A stretch of 64,000 nt of DNA from Pseudomonas sp. DTU12.3 (lineage in GTDB: Bacteria > Pseudomonadota > Gammaproteobacteria > Pseudomonadales > Pseudomonadaceae): assembly GCF_004124275.1 (NCBI RefSeq), contig NZ_CP027218.1, positions 4,671,001 through 4,735,000 of the forward strand. The letters are read 5' to 3'. The position numbers and the translations under genes were made by a program. The notes under the pieces are model-generated. The model had not been told where the DNA came from. It saw only the letters and a program-made list of their open reading frames with translations, and did no database searches. Positions 51,118 through 59,545 of this stretch are shown here, piece after piece (the stretch's first letter is position 1; each line of letters opens with the position of its first letter).

Positions 51118-51608
51118 TCTACAAACAGTTTTATAGTTTCGGCCAAATGAGAGCTGACCATATGAGTAAAGCCCTGCTCATTGGTGATCCCGTGTTCCAT
51201 GCTCCCATCGCCCCGCTGAATCACATAAGGGTGGTCGGGCACAGGCTCGCCAGTTGCTTCATTCACTACTTGCAAACTGTCCGTAAAATGCACCGGCATC
51301 GGCAATAACCCACTAAACGCCGCGCCTCCGCCACTCTGTCCAATAATCACCGTCCCCGAACCACCGACCACGACATTGCCATGGCCGCCGGTACTGTCGA
51401 GCATTGCGGCATTCAAGCCGTTGATGAAAACCGTGCCGGAAACTGCCCCGGTAATCGGGCTGCCGCACGCCGATTTATCGGTCATGCGCGCAGCCGCAAG
51501 GCCATCGAAGAAGACGTCGGGCGAGCCGGAGACGATCGGGTTGGTGCCATGGCCTGGCAACGGGCAGGCGGTCGGGTCGGTGACGCGTGCAGCGGGTTTA
51601 CCACTCAA
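51114..51608 (-). CDS. PAAR-domain spike protein with C-terminal extension
   Basis: 164 aa. Two PAAR repeats are visible: PAARVTDPTACPLPGHG (6-22) and GLAAARMTDKSACG (about 39-52), then a Gly-rich beta stretch. Residues about 100-164 (VVNEATGEPVPDHPYVIQRGDGS ...) look like the transthyretin-like extension that docks effectors. It would cap the VgrG spike of a type VI system. The start is TTG 51608: AGGAG lies seven bases before it and TTGA overlaps the upstream stop by two bases; no ATG is usable. No tss structural genes are in the window. Confidence 0.88.
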   Translation of the reverse strand: MSGKPAARVTDPTACPLPGHGTNPIVSGSPDVFFDGLAAARMTDKSACGSPITGAVSGTVFINGLNAAMLDSTGGHGNVVVGGSGTVIIGQSGGGAAFSGLLPMPVHFTDSLQVVNEATGEPVPDHPYVIQRGDGSMEHGITNEQGFTHMVSSHLAETIKLFVE

Positions 51609-52267
51609 TTCAAAGCTCCTTGCTTCGGGGATTCCGGGTGTGGCTGATGGATATCGATGTCGGTTACGGCGAAGCGCCAGCGGTTGTCGACGGGGTCGCA
51701 CAGGGCGTGGCAATGCTCACGGTTATCAGGGGATGTAGCCGATTGCAGATGTTGCCAGGCTTCCTCGACATGCCACGCCAGCTCGGCAGGCGTCGCGTCG
51801 TCCAAATCGTTGAGCCAGGCGTTGTAGTTGCGCAGGTGATTGCGTTCGTAAGTCGATTGCAGCAAATCGGCCATTTGTGTGCCGAGGTGCAGATGATGTT
51901 CGGCCGTCCAGTGACCGATCTCGGAATAGGCGTACCAGCCCATCGGCATCAACCCGCCGTCCTTGATCAGCGAATGCCCGGCAGGGGCGACGAAACCGCA
52001 ACAGATGTGCAGCGTCAGCCAGCCTTGTTGGGCGTCGATAAACGCCGTTGGATCGAAGGTGCGCAGCGGTATCACACGGTACTCGGCGAGCCCGGCGCTG
52101 CGCGTCATCAACTCGGCATCAAGGCGTGACACGAACGCACGAATGGCTGTACCGCCTGTGCGATTGACGACGCAGAGAATATCTACCGGTTGACGTTGGG
52201 GGTTGTCGGTCGAGCCTGAGTTTTTCACCAGGCCATACAAACGCATTGACGCCCGTAGTCCGCTCAT
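51605..52267 (-). CDS. Unrecognised protein, candidate effector adaptor
   Basis: 220 aa, soluble, rich in Trp and His, with a helical C-terminal half (LGTQMADLLQSTYERNHLRNY, ELAWHVEEAWQHL). I do not recognise the family; it does not show DUF4123 or DcrB/Eag patterns. It is translationally coupled to the PAAR gene and is first of the four-gene cassette, the place often taken by a chaperone that loads the effector. The start could be ATG 52267 or ATG 52246 (MRLYGLVKN); neither has a strong ribosome site. Confidence 0.7.
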   Translation of the reverse strand: MSGLRASMRLYGLVKNSGSTDNPQRQPVDILCVVNRTGGTAIRAFVSRLDAELMTRSAGLAEYRVIPLRTFDPTAFIDAQQGWLTLHICCGFVAPAGHSLIKDGGLMPMGWYAYSEIGHWTAEHHLHLGTQMADLLQSTYERNHLRNYNAWLNDLDDATPAELAWHVEEAWQHLQSATSPDNREHCHALCDPVDNRWRFAVTDIDIHQPHPESPKQGALN

Positions 52268-52426
52268 CGCCAGTCACTCGTTGACGCAGCGAAGGCTCCA
52301 CGGGCGTGGAGGAATTGTGCCAGAGGCATTGCAGGTGTCATCCATGAGCGCGCAAAAATGGCGCGTAGAATGCCGGACTAGAGCGCTGGCGACAATCGAA
52401 TTAGCATTGGATTGCCATCATTGTTT

Positions 52427-52906
52427 TCAGCCCTCGGCGAACTCGCGGAGAATCTTGCCATCCATGCGGTAGCGCACCCATTCCTCTTGGGGTTGCGCAC
52501 CGAGGGATTTGTAGAAATCGATCGCTGGCGTGTTCCAGTCGAGCACGCTCCATTCGAAGCGGCCGCAGTCGTTGTCGCAGGCGATTTTCGCCAGGTGGCG
52601 CAGCAGGGTTTTGCCGGCGCCGCCGCCGCGTTGTTCGGGGGTGATGTAGAGGTCTTCAAGGTACAGGCAGTTGCTGCCCAGCCAGGTCGAATAGCTGAAG
52701 AAAAACACCGCAAAACCGATCGGCAGACCGTCGCGCAGGCAAATCAGGCCGTGGGCGGTGGCACCTTCGCCGAACAGGCTGCGCTCGATGTCGGCGACGC
52801 TGGCGATAACTTCGTGGCGGGCCTTTTCGAAATCGGCGAGTTCAGTGATGAAGGCGAGGATTTGCGGGGCATCGCTGGGGGTCGCCGGGCGGATTTCGAT
52901 CGTCAT
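52427..52906 (-). CDS. GNAT acetyltransferase (diamine N-acetyltransferase-like)
   Basis: 159 aa, a single GNAT domain. Motif A is LEDLYITPEQRGGGAGKTLLRHL with the acetyl-CoA loop QRGGGAG; motif B is WNTPAIDFYKSLGA. The overall pattern resembles spermidine/diamine acetyltransferases (SSAT type), but the substrate is not certain. It is monocistronic and transcribed toward the type VI cassette, ending 159 bases before it. Confidence 0.88.
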   Translation of the reverse strand: MTIEIRPATPSDAPQILAFITELADFEKARHEVIASVADIERSLFGEGATAHGLICLRDGLPIGFAVFFFSYSTWLGSNCLYLEDLYITPEQRGGGAGKTLLRHLAKIACDNDCGRFEWSVLDWNTPAIDFYKSLGAQPQEEWVRYRMDGKILREFAEG

Positions 52907-52987
52907 GAACGGGCCTTGTCGGAAAAGGAAAACACCATACTAAGGCTGTGGACGGCGCTCGTCACACTCCAAACCTGATGAGGAACC

Positions 52988-53082
52988 CTGTGGCGAGGGG
53001 ATTTATCCCCGTTGGACTGCGCAGCAGTCCCATTTTTTAGGGCCGCTTCGCGCCCCAACGGGGATAAATCCCCTCACCACAG
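52988..53082. repeat. GGGGATTTATCCCC-type inverted repeat
   Basis: The left arm CTGTGGCGAGGGGATTTATC and complementary right arm ending CCCCTCACCACAG enclose CAGCAGTCCC and GGGCCGCTTCGCGCCCC hairpins. Same family as 20697-20834. It lies between the divergent GNAT and HD-domain genes. Confidence 0.9.
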
Positions 53083-53126
53083 AAATATCATCAACTGAAA
53101 ATCTACGACAGCCAGTAAGGATGCTT

Positions 53127-53780
53127 ATGAACGATGCTGCTTTCGCACCACTGATTTCACTCGCCGCCGAGTTACTGCCCCACGCTCTGGAAATATCGGA
53201 CGACGGTGCGCACGACCTCGCGCATTTGCAGCGTGTCTGGCACAACGTGCGCACGTTGCACGAAGAAGAAGGTGGCGATCTCCAGATATTGCTCGCGGCC
53301 GTGCTGCTGCACGATTGCGTGGCCGTCGAAAAGAACTCGCCGCTGCGCTCACAAGCCTCGCGTCTGGCCGCAGAAAAAGCGTCGTCAGTGCTCGCCGGGC
53401 AGGACTGGCCCGGCGAAAAAATCGCCAGCGTCGCCCACGCCATCGAAGCGCACAGTTTCTCCGCCAGCATCACCCCGCTCACCCTTGAAGCAAAAATCGT
53501 CCAGGACGCCGACCGTCTCGACTCGCTCGGCATGCTCGGTGTCGCGCGCACGTTCTACATCGCCGGGCGCATGGGTTCGGCGCTGTACGACCCGCAGGAT
53601 CCCCAAGCGAAGCAACGCGACTACGACGACAAGCGTTTTTGCCTCGATCATTTCCAGACCAAACTGCTGCACCTCGCCGACGGTTTCCAGACCGCTGCCG
53701 GCCAGCGTCTTGCGCAAATTCGGCATCAGCGGCTGAAGGGCTTCATGGAGCAATTCATGGAAGAAATCGGCAGCGTCTGA
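53127..53780 (+). CDS. HD-domain phosphohydrolase
   Basis: 217-aa metal-dependent phosphohydrolase. The HD ligands are His in HDLAHLQRVW (about 29), HD in LLHDCVAV (about 63) and Asp in QDADRLDSLG (about 125). The family acts on nucleotides or similar phosphates; the substrate is unknown. The start is ATG 53127: AAGG is six bases upstream, while the ATG at 53121 overlaps it. Confidence 0.9.
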   Translation: MNDAAFAPLISLAAELLPHALEISDDGAHDLAHLQRVWHNVRTLHEEEGGDLQILLAAVLLHDCVAVEKNSPLRSQASRLAAEKASSVLAGQDWPGEKIASVAHAIEAHSFSASITPLTLEAKIVQDADRLDSLGMLGVARTFYIAGRMGSALYDPQDPQAKQRDYDDKRFCLDHFQTKLLHLADGFQTAAGQRLAQIRHQRLKGFMEQFMEEIGSV

Positions 53781-53889
53781 TCGTTTACTCCGGTCAATGC
53801 TGAAGCTAACTTCGCCAACCTCAGACCTAACCCGCGCAGGCGACGTGTTAAACAGATGACGCTCATTTTTCCGGTCAAGGAACCGCGTC

Positions 53890-55086
53890 ATGTCGCAAGC
53901 AACACCCCAGGTCTCAGGCAAGCTGTTCGGCCTGTTCTGCCTCGCCAGTTATCTGTTGTCGCTGTCGTATGGCTCGACGTTTTTGCTGTCGCTGCTGATC
54001 GGTTCACGCGGTGGCAATGAACACGATGCTGGCAGCGTGATTTCGGCGGCGATGGTCAGTACGTTTGTCGCGGTGCTGGTGTCCGGGCACTTGTCCGACA
54101 TGCTCGGCGCAGCGCGTTCGATTGCGCTGTTCGGGCTGCTGCTGATGGCGGCGAGCCTGGGTTTTGCGATGACGCCGGGGTTCGGTCCTCTGCTGCTGTT
54201 GTCTGGATTGCTGCTGGGTTTGGGCTGGGGTGTTTTCTACACCTTGGGGCCGATCATCGTCGCCAGTCTGGTGACCCCAGCGCAGCGCGCGAAATATTTC
54301 GCCTTGCTCTCCGGCAGCATGATGACCGGCATCGGCAGCGGACCATTGCTCGGGCGCGCAGCCAGCGCGTTGGGCTTGCCGGTGACATCGGCGTTCTATC
54401 TGGCGGCGCTGGCCAGCCTGATCGGTGTGCTGCTGTTCTGGCGTCTTGGCGCACGATTGCAAAGTACCCAAGCGACATCAGCCGCGAAAATCAGCTGGCA
54501 GGCGACCACGCAAGTACTCGGCTCGCGCGCGGTGTTCCCCATCATCATGGTTGCTCTCGGTGGGTGCGTGTTTGGTGGTCTGTCGAGCTTTCAAACAAGC
54601 TACGCCGCCGCCCGCTCGCTGGATTATTCGTTGTTCTTTCTGGGTTTCATGAGCGCGGCCATCAGCAGCCGTATGTTGATCGCAGGCTATGTGGTCAAGC
54701 GTGATCCGCTACGTGCATCGTGCCTGTTGTCGGGATTGATGCTCGCCGCCATCGTGCTGTTCGCCTTCGGTGTGCACAGTGGATTCACCTACCTGCTGGC
54801 GGCGCTGATGCTCGGTGTCGGTTATGGCCTGACGTATTCGGTGATCAATGGCCTCGCCGCCAATGAAGCACCAACCGGCACCACTTCGCAGGCATTGCTG
54901 CTGTTCAGTCTCGCGTACTTTATCGGCGTGTTCGGCTTTCCGTTGCTGGCCGGGAAAATCATCGTTGAACAGGGCATGGCGACGCTGCTGCTCACGGTAT
55001 TGGCCGTGGCGCTGGCGAACTGGCTGATCACCGTGGGTCGTCTGCTCTGGCGTCGACTCAACGTCAAAACGGCGACGGCGCTCTAG
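53890..55086 (+). CDS. MFS transporter
   Basis: 398-aa twelve-helix membrane protein of the major facilitator superfamily. The motif A loop between helices 2 and 3 reads GHLSDMLGAARS, and the second-half repeat has the corresponding loop. The substrate is unknown. The ribosome site GGTCAAGGAA lies before ATG 53890. The upstream HD gene ends 109 bases away, so it is probably separately transcribed. Confidence 0.88.
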   Translation: MSQATPQVSGKLFGLFCLASYLLSLSYGSTFLLSLLIGSRGGNEHDAGSVISAAMVSTFVAVLVSGHLSDMLGAARSIALFGLLLMAASLGFAMTPGFGPLLLLSGLLLGLGWGVFYTLGPIIVASLVTPAQRAKYFALLSGSMMTGIGSGPLLGRAASALGLPVTSAFYLAALASLIGVLLFWRLGARLQSTQATSAAKISWQATTQVLGSRAVFPIIMVALGGCVFGGLSSFQTSYAAARSLDYSLFFLGFMSAAISSRMLIAGYVVKRDPLRASCLLSGLMLAAIVLFAFGVHSGFTYLLAALMLGVGYGLTYSVINGLAANEAPTGTTSQALLLFSLAYFIGVFGFPLLAGKIIVEQGMATLLLTVLAVALANWLITVGRLLWRRLNVKTATAL

Positions 55087-55168
55087 ACCGTTCGTCGTTC
55101 ATCAGGCACCAATCCGATCACCGGGCAGACCAACGACAGGTAAGGATTCCAATCACTGGAGAAGCCCT

Positions 55169-55510
55169 ATGATCTCGTCAAGGTTGACCGCTTTCGTATT
55201 CAGCGCCCTGCTCTGCCCTGCGGTTTTCGCCGCATCCGCCACCGCTGCGGGCACCGGCCCTACCGATCCGACCCCGCCCCGCGCGCCCGCCATCAACAGT
55301 GCTCCCGGTATGAATACCGATGGCTCCGGCGTGCCCTTGATCAATCAGCCGCCCGCCACCGGTACTGATCCGCGCACCCAGGGCAGTGACCCGGGCCGCC
55401 AGGGCGGGATGAACACCCCCGACGCCCCGGCAACGCCAGACAACGCTGGCCCCGGCATCGGCTCGAAAACCACCACAGGTGGGTCCGGTTCCGAAGGCTC
55501 CGGGCAGTAG
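55169..55510 (+). CDS. Small exported Pro/Gly/Thr-rich protein
   Basis: 113 aa. A signal peptide (about 1-22, ending AVFAAS) is followed by a disordered, low-complexity chain (PTDPTPPRAPAIN, TGTDPRTQGSDPG, TTTGGSGSEGSG). No family is recognised. GGAGA precedes the ATG. The composition is typical of extended cell-envelope peptides of Pseudomonas; function unknown. Confidence 0.78.
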   Translation: MISSRLTAFVFSALLCPAVFAASATAAGTGPTDPTPPRAPAINSAPGMNTDGSGVPLINQPPATGTDPRTQGSDPGRQGGMNTPDAPATPDNAGPGIGSKTTTGGSGSEGSGQ

Positions 55511-55554
55511 TTCGCCGACGCGAGCGTCCTATTCACATCAATGAAGAGGTAACC

Positions 55555-55809
55555 ATGAACGTCGATAAAAACCTGGAAAAAGAAGTCCTCACCCGCCTGC
55601 TGCACGCCCACCCGAGTGGACTGGGCAAGGAGGTGCTGGACAATTACCGGGGCGAAAAGCTCGTGGCCAGCGCCCTCGCCGCCTTGCAGGATCGCGGACT
55701 GATTCACCACGGTCATGTGACCTGCAACGAGGCCGGCGAACACTCGTTAAACCTGCCGATCAAGCTCAGCGCGGCCGGAGTTGAAGCGGCGCGAAAACTC
55801 GATAGCTGA
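55555..55809 (+). CDS. Small winged-helix-like protein
   Basis: 84 aa, soluble. The helix-helix-strand pattern (KEVLTRLLHAHPSGLGKEVL, LASALAALQDRGLIHHGHV, LPIKLSAAGVEAARKL) resembles a small winged-helix DNA-binding fold, but no family name is certain. GAGG precedes the ATG by six bases. It follows the exported peptide gene by 44 bases and may be co-transcribed. Confidence 0.75.
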   Translation: MNVDKNLEKEVLTRLLHAHPSGLGKEVLDNYRGEKLVASALAALQDRGLIHHGHVTCNEAGEHSLNLPIKLSAAGVEAARKLDS

Positions 55810-55814
55810 GCAAT

Positions 55815-55846
55815 GTGATCGTGTGATCGTGTGATCGTGTGATCGT
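55815..55846. repeat. Four perfect tandem copies of GTGATCGT
   Basis: The 8-bp unit GTGATCGT repeats four times without error just after the stop of the 84-aa gene, directly before a repeat pair. Such short perfect arrays vary in copy number by slippage. Confidence 0.95.
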
Positions 55847-55852
55847 AAATCA

Positions 55853-55925
55853 TGCAGGAGCTGCCGCAGGCTGCGATCTTTTGACTTTGAAGATCAACAG
55901 ATCGCAGCCTTCGGCAGCTCCTACA
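55853..55925. repeat. Inverted pair of GCTGCCGAAGGCTGCGATC repeat
   Basis: The left arm GCAGGAGCTGCCGCAGGCTG and right arm GCAGCCTTCGGCAGCTCC have a TTTTGACTTTGAAGATCAACA centre. Confidence 0.9.
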
Positions 55926-55951
55926 GTAAATTTATGTGCGACACAGATCCA

Positions 55952-55978
55952 CTGTGGGAGCGGGCTTGCTCGCGAAGA
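55952..55978. repeat. Single REP arm, GAGCGGGCTTGCTCGCG type
   Basis: One unpaired copy, ending eight bases before the PfkB kinase stop codon. Three different repeat types are therefore stacked in 55815-55978. Confidence 0.88.
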
Positions 55979-55985
55979 CGGTTGA

Positions 55986-56915
55986 TCAGACGCCGCCGGA
56001 CTCGCGGATAAACGCATCCACCTCAGCCGCCCCCGGCGAGGTCGCCGGCCCCCAGCGCGTCACCGCCAAAGCCGCCGCCGCATTCGCCCGCCGCGCTGCT
56101 GCGTACGCCGTCAAGCCCTGCGCCAACCCGGCGACAAACACCCCGGCATGCGCATCGCCAGCACCATTGCTGTCCAGTGCTTTCACGGCAAACCCCGGCA
56201 CATGCCGACGCTCGTCGCGCTGATCAATCCAGCAGCCCTGCGGCCCGTCACGCACCACCATCAGCACCTCTTTGGACAGATGCTCCGCGAGTCGATCCAG
56301 CGCCACCGCGATGTCTTCAGCACCGGTAAACCGCAGTGCTTCAACACTGTTGCTGGTCCACACATCGATGCGCGGCAGCAACGCCTGCATCATCGGCGAA
56401 TCCGGTGATTCCACCAACGGGCCCGGATCGAACACCACGTTGATCGAGTCCGGCAGCGCCAGCGTCCAGTCGAGCAGCGCCTGCGCCTTGCCTGCGTGCA
56501 GCAGGCTGTAGCCGCTGAGATAAACGTAATCGCCCGCCTCGGCCGCGACACTGTTCAAATCCTCCTCGGTCACCTCACCTTCAGCGCCGATGTAGGAAAT
56601 GAAACTGCGCTCGGCCGAGGCATCCGTCAGCGCTACGCACAAACCGGTGTCACGCGACGCCGGTTCACCGATGCCGATGTGAATGCCTTCAACATTCATC
56701 GCCTCCCGCGCCAGATCGCCGAAACGCCCAGTGCCATGCCGACCGAGATACACCACCGGCAAGCCATTACGCACCGCCGCCGCCATCACGTTGAAACCGC
56801 CACCGGCTTCGAAACCCGCCGATTGCGCGAGCACATCGCCACCAATCTGCGGCAATTTTTCCACGGCCATGACCAGGTCGATGATGACCTGGCCGGTGTG
56901 CAACATCTTAGGCAT
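55986..56915 (-). CDS. PfkB-family carbohydrate/nucleoside kinase
   Basis: 309-aa ribokinase-fold kinase. The N-terminal GG motif (GFEAGGGFNVMAAAVRNG) binds sugar, and the C-terminal signature ALDSNGAGDAHAGVF contains the catalytic Asp. Probable substrate: ribose or a nucleoside, judging from the adjacent NCS1 permease and ADP-ribosylglycohydrolase genes. ATG 56915 (MPKMLHTG) overlaps the permease stop by eight bases and has GAG upstream; ATG 56906 is an alternative. Last gene of the cluster. Confidence 0.9.
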   Translation of the reverse strand: MPKMLHTGQVIIDLVMAVEKLPQIGGDVLAQSAGFEAGGGFNVMAAAVRNGLPVVYLGRHGTGRFGDLAREAMNVEGIHIGIGEPASRDTGLCVALTDASAERSFISYIGAEGEVTEEDLNSVAAEAGDYVYLSGYSLLHAGKAQALLDWTLALPDSINVVFDPGPLVESPDSPMMQALLPRIDVWTSNSVEALRFTGAEDIAVALDRLAEHLSKEVLMVVRDGPQGCWIDQRDERRHVPGFAVKALDSNGAGDAHAGVFVAGLAQGLTAYAAARRANAAAALAVTRWGPATSPGAAEVDAFIRESGGV

Positions 56916-58374
56916 GAGCATTCTCGGTTTGCGCGGCGCGGCGATCTTTCGCCCCGCCGAGGACGAAGTAAATGCCACCGGCCACAACGAAGGTCACGAT
57001 CCAGCCGAGGCCGTTGTGCCCAAGCCACGAGTCGGACAGGAAGCCTTTGAACCAGACGTTTTGCGCCGTGGTGCCGATGGTGGTGAAACTGAAACCGAGC
57101 ACGATGGCAATCGCCCACGCGCCGAACGCACGCCACTCGATGCCGCCGCGATACCAGTAGGCGCTGCTCGGGCTGACGTCGAGCAGGTCTTTCGGGCTGT
57201 AGTAGTGACGGTGAATCAGGTCGACGATGAAGATCCCGACCCACGCGGTAATCGGCACCGCGAGCAGCGAAATGAACGTGATGAACGGACCATAGAAGCT
57301 GTCGGCGATCAGCATGAAGTAGATCGAGCCAGCGAAGATCGCGACGATATCGACCACCACCGCATAGACGCGTTTGACCTTCAGGCCCAGCGTCAGCGTG
57401 GTCAAACCGGCGGAGTACACCGACAGGTTGTTCGACAGCAGCAGACCACCGAACGCGGTGATCAGGTACGGCACCGCCATCCAGGTTGGCAGCATGTCGC
57501 GAATCGCCACGATCGGATCAGTCGCCGAAGCGAGATCGTTGTTGCCAACCGACAGCAGTCCGCCGAGGGTGATCAGCAACACCAGTGGTATGCCCGCGCC
57601 GAATGCCGCTGAAGCAACCAGGCGCACGGCTTTGACGCTGCGATGCTGATAGCGCGACATGTCAGCGCCAGCGTTGGCCCAACCGATGCCGGTGCCGGCG
57701 GCCATGGTGCCGATGCCGATGATCATTGCGCTCATCGGCGCGGGCGTGGCGTTGAACACCGCGCTCCAATCGATGGTTGCGCAGAGGAAGCCACCGACCA
57801 GAAGGTTCAGCGCGCCGAACACGTAGGTCGCCCACTTCTGGATCACCAGCAGCGTCGCGTGGCCGAGGCCGGAGACGGACAGCGTCAGCAGCACGAAAAT
57901 CGCGATGAAGATCAGCGTCAGCACCGGCGCACTTTTCGCTTCGACCGGCGAACCGAACAGGATCGAGCACAACGACAACAGCACGAATGCGGCGGTGGTG
58001 GTGTTGACCGTTTCCCAACCGAGACGCGACATCAGCGAGACCAGGGTCGGGCCGATATTGCCGCGCACGCCGAAGATTGCGCGCGACAACGTCAGGCTCG
58101 GCGCGCGACCACGGCGACCGGCAATCGAGATGATCCCGACCACCGCAAACGAACCGGCGGCGCCGATGATCGCGACGATGATTGCCTGCCAGATCGCCAG
58201 CCCGCGAAACGCGACCAGCGTGGCGCCCAGCGGCAGACCGAGAATGGAAATATTGGCGGCGAACCAGACCCAGAACAATTGCAGCGGATGACCGTTGCAC
58301 TCGGCTTCCGGCACCGGTTCGATGCCACGGGTTTCCAGTTGCCCGGCGCTTTGCCCGGCGTTTGCTGAACTCAT
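56908..58374 (-). CDS. NCS1-family permease (cytosine/purine type)
   Basis: 488-aa transporter with twelve hydrophobic helices. NCS1 features include NISILGLPLGATL in helix 1, RAIFGVRGN after helix 2 and GIGWANAGADMSRY in helix 6. The family brings in nucleobases, hydantoins, nicotinamide riboside precursors and similar compounds. The kinase gene overlaps its end, so uptake and phosphorylation are linked. AGGAG lies before ATG 58374. A repeat pair separates it from the glycohydrolase gene. Confidence 0.9.
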   Translation of the reverse strand: MSSANAGQSAGQLETRGIEPVPEAECNGHPLQLFWVWFAANISILGLPLGATLVAFRGLAIWQAIIVAIIGAAGSFAVVGIISIAGRRGRAPSLTLSRAIFGVRGNIGPTLVSLMSRLGWETVNTTTAAFVLLSLCSILFGSPVEAKSAPVLTLIFIAIFVLLTLSVSGLGHATLLVIQKWATYVFGALNLLVGGFLCATIDWSAVFNATPAPMSAMIIGIGTMAAGTGIGWANAGADMSRYQHRSVKAVRLVASAAFGAGIPLVLLITLGGLLSVGNNDLASATDPIVAIRDMLPTWMAVPYLITAFGGLLLSNNLSVYSAGLTTLTLGLKVKRVYAVVVDIVAIFAGSIYFMLIADSFYGPFITFISLLAVPITAWVGIFIVDLIHRHYYSPKDLLDVSPSSAYWYRGGIEWRAFGAWAIAIVLGFSFTTIGTTAQNVWFKGFLSDSWLGHNGLGWIVTFVVAGGIYFVLGGAKDRRAAQTENAHA

Positions 58375-58437
58375 GAAAAATGCTCCTGTTGCCATTCTTG
58401 TGTTTATGGGCAATTCATTAACCTGCACCTCTCCCCT

Positions 58438-58535
58438 GTAGGAGCTGCCGCAGGCTGCGATCTTTTGATCTTGATTTTGTGGCGCCCCGAAGTCTGCTGA
58501 AGATCAACAGATCGCAGCCTTCGGCAGCTCCTACA
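58438..58535. repeat. Inverted pair of GCTGCCGAAGGCTGCGATC repeat
   Basis: Arms TGTAGGAGCTGCCGCAGGCT and AGCCTTCGGCAGCTCCTACA have a TGGCGCCCCGAAGTCTGCTG centre. It lies inside the cluster between the glycohydrolase and permease genes. Confidence 0.92.
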
Positions 58536-58546
58536 CATGGGTGTCC

Positions 58547-59545
58547 TCAGCGCAGGGTGAGGAGTCCTTTCACAAGGGGTTCCAGCTCCAGATCATTGAC
58601 GGTTTTGACTGTCTCGATCATCTCGGCAGGCCAACACTCAAGCCCCAGGCAGGCCCCGAGCATTGCGCCGAGAATCGCCGCGATGGTGTCAGTGTCGCCA
58701 CCCAGGCTTGCCGCCATGCACAACGCCTCGAACGCGTTCATCTCACCGATCGCCACTTGCTGCGCCAGCGCGAACGAGACCACCACCGACTCCTGCGACG
58801 CCACCGATGTACCGATCACGTCGTAGAGCAAATCTGCGAGCAGCGCTTTGTCGCTGTCGACACTGATGCTGCGCGCCCAACTGATGCGCGAACCGATGCG
58901 CCCACCGGCGACCCAGTGCCCGTGCGCTTCGGCTTGCTGAGCGATTTGCTGACCGAGGTTCAACGCCTCGCCCAGGTCCACGCCGTTGATACCGGCGGAC
59001 ACCACCGCCGCCACCGCCGCCGCGCTGGAAATGCCCAACGTGGTGTTGTGAGTCACTTGACAGGCCTGCACCACCGCCGCAATAAAACGCTGCGGTTCGG
59101 CCACGTCTGCCGCGATACCTACCGGTGTGATGCGCATTGCCGCGCCGTTGGTGGTGCCGTAGCGCCCGGCCTCTTCCGGCGAATGGCCGGCGAGGATCAT
59201 TTCGATGGCACGCTTGGTCGACGGCCCGAGCAAATCCTGCGAGCCCTTGGCCTGCATCGCGGCTTCCCACTCGATCAGGCGTTGCGCGAGGATCGCCGGT
59301 TCGATGCGGCCCTGGCCTTCGACCAGCAACTCGCCGACCAGAATCGCCTGTTCGGTGTCATCGGTGATCGAGCCTTTGGGCATGTTCGCGGCGATCGGTT
59401 GCAAGGGACCGGCGTCCTGCAGATCGGTGATCTTGCCGAAACGAACCTTGATGGTTTCGCGATTCAGCGATTGCGTCGGCATGCCCAGCGCATCACCGAG
59501 GGCCAGGCCATAAAACGCACCAAGGGCACGGTTGAGCTGGGTCAT
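58547..59545 (-). CDS. ADP-ribosylglycohydrolase-family N-glycosidase
   Basis: 332-aa all-helical hydrolase with a two-metal site. Ligands are visible in SITDDTEQ (Thr61, Asp62, Asp63) and SLGGDTDTIAAILGA (near 285-299), the hallmark of the DraG/ARH family. Members remove ADP-ribose from proteins or split N- or O-ribosides. Next to a permease and a sugar kinase, a metabolic role on a small riboside is more likely than protein de-ADP-ribosylation. Its ATG shares ATGA with the GntR gene's stop, so it is coupled to it. Confidence 0.9.
   Translation of the reverse strand: MTQLNRALGAFYGLALGDALGMPTQSLNRETIKVRFGKITDLQDAGPLQPIAANMPKGSITDDTEQAILVGELLVEGQGRIEPAILAQRLIEWEAAMQAKGSQDLLGPSTKRAIEMILAGHSPEEAGRYGTTNGAAMRITPVGIAADVAEPQRFIAAVVQACQVTHNTTLGISSAAAVAAVVSAGINGVDLGEALNLGQQIAQQAEAHGHWVAGGRIGSRISWARSISVDSDKALLADLLYDVIGTSVASQESVVVSFALAQQVAIGEMNAFEALCMAASLGGDTDTIAAILGAMLGACLGLECWPAEMIETVKTVNDLELEPLVKGLLTLR

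Noticed and set aside
51605..52267. Labelling the cassette's first gene as DUF4123 adaptor
   Set aside because: The position suggests it, but the sequence shows none of the family's patterns that I know; left as unrecognised.
55815..55846. Attachment site or CRISPR remnant
   Set aside because: An 8-bp simple tandem array with no integrase or cas gene nearby.
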